DNA of 64,000 nucleotides, from NCBI GenBank assembly GCA_024655865.1, contig JANLFM010000002.1, forward strand, positions 21,647-85,646, read 5' to 3'. Positions 58,856-64,000 of this stretch are shown piece by piece; within the stretch, counting starts at the first letter, position 1, and each line of letters starts with the position of its first letter. The notes beneath the pieces are model-generated. The model had not been told where the DNA came from. It saw nothing but the letters and a program-made list of their open reading frames with translations, and made no database searches. The position numbers and the translations under genes were made by a program. This stretch comes from Caldisericota bacterium (lineage in GTDB: Bacteria > Caldisericota > JANLFM01).

Positions 58856-59668
58856 TTAAGAATTCGAGCCCAGCCCTTTTGCTGTGGAAATCCGACCGAA
58901 CTTCTGCCAGCAGCTCAAAGTTCGTTTCAGATACTGATTCGCCCCTTTAAAATCTCCTTTTTTCTCGCACAGGCTGGCGAGCAACTGGCAGATTTCCCCA
59001 GTATCTCGCTCGCAGCCAGAATTCACTGCCAGATCAAGGCACTCCCTCAGGAGATCCTCCGCCTGCTTGAACTCCTCATCCTCAATGAGCATCAGAGCCC
59101 TACGAAACCTGGCCTTGCGCATAAGATCAGCCTGGGATGATTGTTCGGCCTCAAGAAAACAGCTCCTGGCTTTCTTCCTGAAATTTAACCTCATTTCCCG
59201 ATCCCAATGTGCGATTTCCTCATAAAATCGTCCCTGAAAATATTTCAGCCAGAGTCGATCGCCATTCTCTAACTCAGGCATCTCCATGAGGTTGCTGATA
59301 GTGCCCAATCCATCTTTGAGGATGGTCGTGGTCTTTACTGGCTCAAGCTCGGCCAGAAGCAGGAGAACGGGGAAAATTGCCGTCTGGACCAGGAGGGTCT
59401 CGTGCATCAATCCTCTTTCAGATAGAAGGGAAATTCCCTCCTCCAGCATTCTCTTGGCCTGGTAAATTTTTTCTACAGAATCGTAGCTCAAAAGAATGGA
59501 AGAAAGTTCCCTTAAGGATTGGGCATATTTGCCCCAATCCTCCATCTTCTTAGCCTGGTTCAAGGATCGACGGTACAGGCTGAGGGCCCTTCTGCGGTGC
59601 ATCCCGCCCTCTCTTAAATATCGACTCCATTCCTTGCGAGCGCTCTCCAAGACCTTGGTTAAATCCAA
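58856..59668 (-). CDS. TPR-like helical repeat protein, unknown
   Basis: 270 residues, all helical. Repeats such as AQSLRELSSILLSY and TGEICQLLASLCEKKGDFKGANQYLKR suggest tetratricopeptide repeats. No catalytic domain. Function unknown. Confidence 0.55.
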   Translation of the reverse strand: MDLTKVLESARKEWSRYLREGGMHRRRALSLYRRSLNQAKKMEDWGKYAQSLRELSSILLSYDSVEKIYQAKRMLEEGISLLSERGLMHETLLVQTAIFPVLLLLAELEPVKTTTILKDGLGTISNLMEMPELENGDRLWLKYFQGRFYEEIAHWDREMRLNFRKKARSCFLEAEQSSQADLMRKARFRRALMLIEDEEFKQAEDLLRECLDLAVNSGCERDTGEICQLLASLCEKKGDFKGANQYLKRTLSCWQKFGRISTAKGLGSNS

Positions 59669-59706
59669 TTATTCAGCTTCTCCTTCCTCGACTTTTCCGG
59701 TTCCGA

Positions 59707-60234
59707 TTAATCTAAAAATGTGACAATCTCCTCAAGAGGGCGGCGGGGAGTAATCCTTCCTTGCTCTCCCGGGAAACCCACCGGAAGTATGGCAACAGGG
59801 CGGAGGTGTGAGGGCAGGGATAGGGCTTTTGCCGCCCGGGCCTCATCAAAGGCACCTACCCAGCAAGAAGCAAGCCCCAGTTCCACGACCGTGAGCCAAA
59901 TGTTCATGACCGCGCTCGCCGTGTCCTGAATGCTGTACAGGGTCCTCCCTCTTTCCCCGTAGCGGACGGCGGATCTTTCGGGATCGGCGCAAACCACAAT
60001 CACCACTGGTGCCTGGGCCACAAATTCCTGGTCGAAAGCAGCTTCGGCTAAGGCCTGCTTCAATTCATAATTTCGCACCACATAAAAATGCCAGGGCTGG
60101 CGGTTTCCTGCTGAGGGTGCCCTCTGAGCAGCGGTGAAAATTTTCCTCAGGTGCTCTTCGGGAATGGGGTCACTTCTAAAAGACCTGATGCTGCGCCTTT
60201 CCAGGATAATCTCATAAGTTGATTTCCTTTCCAT
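59707..60234 (-). CDS. Nitroreductase family FMN oxidoreductase
   Basis: 175 residues. FMN-site motifs: ILERRSIRSF, AAQRAPSAGNRQPWHFYVV, GLASCWVGAF and ILPVGFPGE. Substrate unknown. Starts 8 nt after the HD gene. Confidence 0.87.
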   Translation of the reverse strand: MERKSTYEIILERRSIRSFRSDPIPEEHLRKIFTAAQRAPSAGNRQPWHFYVVRNYELKQALAEAAFDQEFVAQAPVVIVVCADPERSAVRYGERGRTLYSIQDTASAVMNIWLTVVELGLASCWVGAFDEARAAKALSLPSHLRPVAILPVGFPGEQGRITPRRPLEEIVTFLD

Positions 60235-60242
60235 CCTAACAC

Positions 60243-60788
60243 CTATAGCCCTAACTCTTCCCGAATAGACTTCATGGCATCCAGGCCCAATCTCACAAAG
60301 CTTTCCAGGTCATAGCCAATCTCCGTGCAGGAGGCGATTTGCTCGCGATTGGCGCCGGCAGCGAAACGCTTCTCCTTGAAACGTTTTAATACGGAATCGG
60401 CAGTTAAAGTAGCGAGTTTGTCCGGTCTTACCAGGGCGGAAGCAATGATCAATCCTGTAAGCTGATCCACTGCTCTTAAAGCTTTCGCCATTAAGGTGCG
60501 CGCCTCTTCCCCGTTGTTTTCCCCGTTGTGCGCTCGCACAGCATGGGCCATCTCCGGGGTGAAGCCCAGACCTTCAAGAATCTCTGCCCCACGCAGAGCG
60601 TGCTCCTGGGGAGTAGTCTCCTCAGCGTCCAGGTCATGCAGTAATCCCACCAGCCCCCATTGTTCTTCATTTTCTCCCTTTTCCCTGGCCACAGCCTTCA
60701 TTACGGCTTCTGTTGCCAGCATATGTTTGATCAGGTTCTGGTTTTTGATGTGTTGCTCGAGTAGAGAAAGTGCTTGGTCGCGATTCAC
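60243..60788 (-). CDS. HD domain phosphohydrolase
   Basis: 181 residues from GTG 60788 (AGGGGTGA upstream), giving the usual start NRDQALSLLEQHIKNQNLIKHML. HD motif LVGLLHDLDAEE and a second His in AVRAHNG. Probably a nucleotide phosphohydrolase. Co-transcribed with the nitroreductase. Confidence 0.82.
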   Translation of the reverse strand: MNRDQALSLLEQHIKNQNLIKHMLATEAVMKAVAREKGENEEQWGLVGLLHDLDAEETTPQEHALRGAEILEGLGFTPEMAHAVRAHNGENNGEEARTLMAKALRAVDQLTGLIIASALVRPDKLATLTADSVLKRFKEKRFAAGANREQIASCTEIGYDLESFVRLGLDAMKSIREELGL

Positions 60789-60797
60789 GAAGATCAC

Positions 60798-61019
60798 CCC
60801 TTTCTTTTCTGAATTTTAGCCCTCTTAGGGCTCCAGGGCAAGGAGTCCGTAAATAATGTGCTTCCTTTCCGACCAAGCTAACCAATATCTTGTAAGGGGG
60901 TTAACTTCCTGATGCCAGCACGATGTTTTTCAGAATCAACTCCGCTTCTCCTCCGCTTCTGCTCCCCTTGGAGGGAAAGAGAGAGATCTTGTTCGGATTT
61001 TGGGAGCTCATCCCCAGGC
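60798..61019. other. Intergenic region upstream of tRNA-Gln
   Basis: About 220 nt without a supported gene. Rich in C/T on the plus strand; nothing recognised apart from the tRNA promoter at its end. Confidence 0.3.
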
Positions 61020-61048
61020 TTGACTAATTGACGATAAAAAGCCAAAAT
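61020..61048 (+). promoter_or_regulatory. Promoter of tRNA-Gln
   Basis: -35 TTGACT (61020-61025), 17-nt spacer, weak -10 CAAAAT (61043-61048). Expected start a few nt before the tRNA. Confidence 0.4.
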
Positions 61049-61058
61049 ATTTTCCGAC

Positions 61059-61132
61059 TGGGGAGTCGTCTAGTGGTAGGACAGCAGACTCTGGATCTGC
61101 GAGCGGTGGTTCGAGTCCATCCTCCCCAGCCA
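61059..61132 (+). tRNA. tRNA-Gln (anticodon CTG)
   Basis: Cloverleaf: acceptor stem TGGGGAG / CTCCCCA (7 bp), anticodon stem GCAGA/TCTGC with loop CTCTGGA (anticodon CTG at 61091-61093), T-arm with GGTTCGAGTCC. Discriminator G and encoded CCA (61130-61132). Confidence 0.95.
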
Positions 61133-61309
61133 TTTTCTAAATGAGTATTACTCCCAAAAGGCCCTCTTAGATCCCTAAGGATTATCATTTAGGATGTCCT
61201 TACAATATATTCCTCACTATTAATCACGATCAGAGTTCTTTAACGATCCAGCGGGTAAAAAGTCAGGAAGGAATAAGTGCCTTCCTATATTTTGTTTAGG
61301 AACTGAGAA
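61133..61309. other. Intergenic region between tRNA-Gln and arsC
   Basis: 177 nt. One perfect hairpin AGGAAGG/CCTTCCT (61265-61286) with a weak T-rich tail; might end the tRNA transcript. No gene. Confidence 0.3.
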
Positions 61310-61747
61310 ATGGAAAAGGCAAGAGTGCTTTTCATCTGCACCCACAACTCGGCCCGTTCTCAGATGGCTGAAGGTTATCTGAAAAAGCGCTACGGGGAAT
61401 ACTTCGAAGCTTATAGCGCAGGAACCGAGCCCACGAGCGTCCATCCTCTGGCTGTGCGCGTTATGAGGGAAATGGGAATTGATATTTCAGAGCACAGGTC
61501 AAAAAGTGTAAGGGAGTTCCTGAACCACCACTTTGACCTGGTAATCACAGTTTGTGATAGCGCCAGGGAGGCTTGCCCCTTCTTTCCTGGAGCGAAAAAA
61601 TACATTCATGCCGGCTTTCCTGACCCTGCAATTATAGAGGGAACGGAAGAGGAAAAGCTCGCCGCTTTCAGGGAAGTCCGAGATCAAATTATCTCCTGGA
61701 TCGAAAGGAACCTGAAGCTTTTCATCCCCCGAAGAACTCCCGGCTGA
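61310..61747 (+). CDS. arsC: Arsenate reductase, low-molecular-weight phosphatase type
   Basis: 145 residues. P-loop C10-T-H-N-S-A-R16, and the two later redox cysteines C82 and C89 (VCDSAREAC), plus the DPA aspartate. These mark thioredoxin-coupled ArsC rather than a tyrosine phosphatase. No other ars gene is adjacent. Overlaps the convergent membrane gene by 26 nt. Confidence 0.88.
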   Translation: MEKARVLFICTHNSARSQMAEGYLKKRYGEYFEAYSAGTEPTSVHPLAVRVMREMGIDISEHRSKSVREFLNHHFDLVITVCDSAREACPFFPGAKKYIHAGFPDPAIIEGTEEEKLAAFREVRDQIISWIERNLKLFIPRRTPG

Positions 61748-62393
61748 AGCCGCGCAGGGCAGAAAGGGAAGTCGAGAGCACGCAAACCAATACCTGGAGG
61801 AGAACTCCGCCAAAGAACCCCAGGTAGCGCCAGGTGGAAACCAACCCAAGGAGTTCCAGCTCCCTGAAGTAGAAATACACAAGTATGGAGGCCGGGGCAA
61901 GAAAGGCATAGAGAAATAGCGGAAAGAACCATATTTTTCTATTTTTTAGAACAACAGGGAAAAATGAGAGACCAACTATTAAAGTTAAGGCCAAAAAATC
62001 AAAAGTCAGAGTGTCGAAGAAGTACTCTTGAGCAAAATCCCAGCCGAAAATCCAGTAGGCCAAGGGAGCCGTGAGAAATTGCAAGAGCAGGAAGAGAATT
62101 CCCCAGATGGTATTGAGCCCGCGAAATGTGGAAATAATGATCTGCGCTATGCGCATGGCACCAAAAATAACGGCCAGGAAAGCGCCAGGAAGAGCCCAGA
62201 AAATCAGATAAAGCGAGAAATAGAGGGTATCTCCCAGCCAGAAATGGCCAGCCCAAGTTATCGCCAGAAAAGGCTCAAAGCAAATCCAGGCAAGAAAAAT
62301 CCATTTAAGAAAGAAGGGTCCGGAGACGAGCTCCTCCTCAAAGGTTCTCGTTTCTCTCTCGTACTCCTCAAGGTCCCTATTTTTGCCCATCAA
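61722..62393 (-). CDS. Integral membrane protein, unknown (Yip1-like shape)
   Basis: 223 residues, about five hydrophobic segments after a charged N-terminus (EEYERETRTFEEEL). Layout like Yip1-domain proteins but no clear signature. Function unknown. Confidence 0.55.
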   Translation of the reverse strand: MMGKNRDLEEYERETRTFEEELVSGPFFLKWIFLAWICFEPFLAITWAGHFWLGDTLYFSLYLIFWALPGAFLAVIFGAMRIAQIIISTFRGLNTIWGILFLLLQFLTAPLAYWIFGWDFAQEYFFDTLTFDFLALTLIVGLSFFPVVLKNRKIWFFPLFLYAFLAPASILVYFYFRELELLGLVSTWRYLGFFGGVLLQVLVCVLSTSLSALRGFSREFFGG

Positions 62394-62467
62394 GTAATTT
62401 TATAATTTCTCTTCTGCGGAAGAGAAAGAAGCAATAGATAGGCTCCTTTATCCCCCCTTTCTTTACC

Positions 62468-62944
62468 TTACTGCCAAAGGTTTTCGCTTAAAGGGCTCAT
62501 TTTTAGAAAATCCAGGGGGATAGGGCACCTGGGTATTTGCCAGGGCCAGATGTGCCTGGAGGTTTTGCTGGGGTAGAGTTCTCCCCTTAGCCCTCTGGAG
62601 ATCACACTCTCTTTATTTACGGCGATTTCCGGACGCCAGCTCGCTACTTTTATGGAGCAATCGCCGTAGTCCACGAGGTAAGCGGGGATGAGCTCACAGC
62701 CCAGCTCCTTCAGCGCGCAAACCCTGTGGTGCCCGTCAAGGATCACTAAGGAAGCTCTATCCACAACCACCGGGTAGAACAGGAAGCCATCTCTCTTGAT
62801 TTCCTGAGCTAGTTCCCTGAGGTGATTTTCATCCACCATCTCGTGATGCTTGAGACAGGGAAAATATACCAGAGCCAGGGCTCCGGGGAACTGTCCCTTA
62901 TCCCATAAGCTTTTCGTGATGGAGAATGAAAGCCCTTTTTCCAT
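62468..62944 (-). CDS. ParB/Srx-fold protein, SerK/SbnI-like
   Basis: 158 residues. Motif VILDGHHRVCALKELG, with Glu and Asp residues before it (DENHLRELAQEIKRDG), is that of free serine kinase SerK/SbnI and other ParB-like nucleases. If SerK-like, it makes O-phosphoserine from serine, a precursor for cysteine. It lies 10 nt after the TrpB2 gene. Confidence 0.7.
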   Translation of the reverse strand: MEKGLSFSITKSLWDKGQFPGALALVYFPCLKHHEMVDENHLRELAQEIKRDGFLFYPVVVDRASLVILDGHHRVCALKELGCELIPAYLVDYGDCSIKVASWRPEIAVNKESVISRGLRGELYPSKTSRHIWPWQIPRCPIPLDFLKMSPLSENLWQ

Positions 62945-62954
62945 TTTCCTCTCC

Positions 62955-64000
62955 TTATGAACCCTCTTGAGCTGATGAAAAGGGAAGGTCTTTCAGGGAG
63001 CGCTCGATTTCCTCCCGGGGTTCATAATCCTCGAGCGATCCTTTAAGGTGCGCCTCATAGGCTCCCAAATCGAGGTAGCCATGACCGCTCAGATTAAAAA
63101 GGATGGACAGGGACTTATTTTCTCTCTTTGCTTCAAGGGCCACATCTATCGCCACCTTGACAGCATGCGCCGATTCCGGAGCAGGCAAAAAGCCCTCTGT
63201 TCTGGAAAACAGGACGGCGGCCTGGAACACCTCCTTTTGTCCCACTGCTTGAGCCTCGATGAGCCCCTCTTTGTAGAGCCCGCTGATAATCGGGGACATC
63301 CCGTGATAGCGCAAGCCGCCGGCATGAATGGAAGGTGGAACAAAGCCGTGCCCAAGCGTGAACATCTTCAAGGCAGGGACTATCCCTGCTGAATCACCGT
63401 AATCGTAGGCGTAAAGACCTCGCGTTAACGATGGGCAGGCTGTGGGCTCCACGGCGATGATCCTTGGTTTCTGCGGGGCTTTCTTCCCAGATTTTTTTGC
63501 CTGAAGGAAGGAACGGAGAATTGGGAAAACCAGGCCCGCGAAGTTACTCCCTCCACCGACACAACCAATCACCACATCCGGTTTGTCGCCAGCTTGCTCT
63601 AACTGGAGCAGAACTTCCTCCCCAATTATCGTTTGGTGCAGCAACACGTGATTCAGGACGCTTCCCAGGGAATATTTGGTGAAGGGATTGGAAACAGCAT
63701 CCTCCACAGCTTCGCTGATGGCAATTCCCAGACTGCCCGGGTGTTCCGGGTTTGAAGCAAGAATCCCCCTTCCGGTTTCAGTCCTGGAACTGGGGCTGGG
63801 AAGGACCTCTGACCCATAAACTTCCATCAGAGTTCTGCGGTAGGGCTTTTGAGTGTAACTGATCCTTACCATGTATACCGTGCACTCCAGATCGAAGAAC
63901 GCGCAGGCCATGGAAAGCGCTGTCCCCCACTGCCCTGCTCCCGTCTCCGTGGTTAGCCTTTTCACTCCTTCCTTTCTGTTGTAATAAGCCTGGGCCACAG
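62955..64000 (-). CDS. TrpB2-type tryptophan synthase beta chain (partial, N-terminus beyond window)
   Basis: At least 347 residues, the C-terminal part. [31 protein letters not shown] (phosphate loop), [10 protein letters not shown] and a long [10 protein letters not shown] region match the TrpB2 (TIGR01415) branch. The catalytic Lys (GSHK) lies before the window. TrpB2 works without a TrpA partner; it can use serine or O-phosphoserine in related enzymes. Confidence 0.9.
   Translation of the reverse strand, partial: VAQAYYNRKEGVKRLTTETGAGQWGTALSMACAFFDLECTVYMVRISYTQKPYRRTLMEVYGSEVLPSPSSRTETGRGILASNPEHPGSLGIAISEAVEDAVSNPFTKYSLGSVLNHVLLHQTIIGEEVLLQLEQAGDKPDVVIGCVGGGSNFAGLVFPILRSFLQAKKSGKKAPQKPRIIAVEPTACPSLTRGLYAYDYGDSAGIVPALKMFTLGHGFVPPSIHAGGLRYHGMSPIISGLYKEGLIEAQAVGQKEVFQAAVLFSRTEGFLPAPESAHAVKVAIDVALEAKRENKSLSILFNLSGHGYLDLGAYEAHLKGSLEDYEPREEIERSLKDLPFSSAQEGS

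Noticed and set aside
61265-61286. Hairpin as a firm terminator of tRNA-Gln
   Set aside because: Seven-bp stem without a good T run and 130 nt from the tRNA.

Overview
The window reads as a compact genome segment from an anaerobic, probably thermophilic Bacillota (Clostridia-type) bacterium. Reasons: a T-box leader with an AUG specifier in front of methionyl-tRNA synthetase; the Firmicute-type order maf-mreB-mreC-mreD-mrdA-rodA followed by the paired TIGR03960/TIGR03936 radical SAM genes; a DUF1659-DUF2922-YvrJ cassette; five S-layer-homology (SLH) proteins; ferredoxin-linked enzymes (2-oxoacid:ferredoxin oxidoreductase, an NfnAB/SudAB-type flavoprotein pair, rubredoxin with its reductase); and a hyperthermophile-style protein disulfide oxidoreductase. 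The species cannot be named from sequence alone.

Layout. 1-2.8 kb: the C-terminus-less part of a PLP enzyme, a broken radical SAM gene and a CDF metal exporter. 2.8-17 kb: one long minus-strand run from the T-box/metG through tatD, AMMECR1, the NfnAB-like pair, DUF4321, maf and the complete cell-shape genes to two radical SAM-family genes. 17-21.9 kb: a secreted protein, a WD40-SLH protein, a redox operon (PDO, OsmC, TrmO) and ComF. 21.9-28.7 kb: a potassium cluster (KtrAB, two further TrkA-N proteins, a KimA-like permease) interrupted by a plus-strand trio (small protein, zinc metalloprotease, odd SDR). 29-36.9 kb: pyroglutamyl peptidase, GDT1 transporter, SLH proteins, a GH31 relic, EamA transporter, CYTH protein, histidine kinase and the YvrJ cassette. 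36.9-38.5 kb: a phage/ICE-like control region with XRE and ImmA-like genes, an excisionase-like gene and a predicted orphan small RNA. 38.5-44.9 kb: PD-(D/E)XK nuclease, 5-oxoprolinase PxpABC, SLH-transglutaminase protein and membrane proteins. 44.9-55.4 kb: IspH/KorAB operon, PepA, CBS-ACT protein, XdhC, a propeller-SLH protein and an intact radical SAM/SPASM protein. 55.6-64 kb: an orphan AbiEii-like gene, rubredoxin and its reductase, PhzF, nitroreductase, HD protein, tRNA-Gln, ArsC, a SerK/ParB-like protein and a TrpB2 fragment.

Themes. Genes are packed tightly: many 1-4 nt same-strand overlaps, and at least eight convergent 3' overlaps, four of them exactly 4 nt with interlocked stop codons. 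Three genes appear to be transcribed without a leader. The most novel-looking items are the predicted C-rich small RNA at 38.36-38.43 kb, the regulatory zone at 36.8-37.0 kb with two different palindromic operators over divergent promoters, the degenerate ImmA and AbiEii proteins, and the surface proteins that join propellers or a transglutaminase to SLH anchors.
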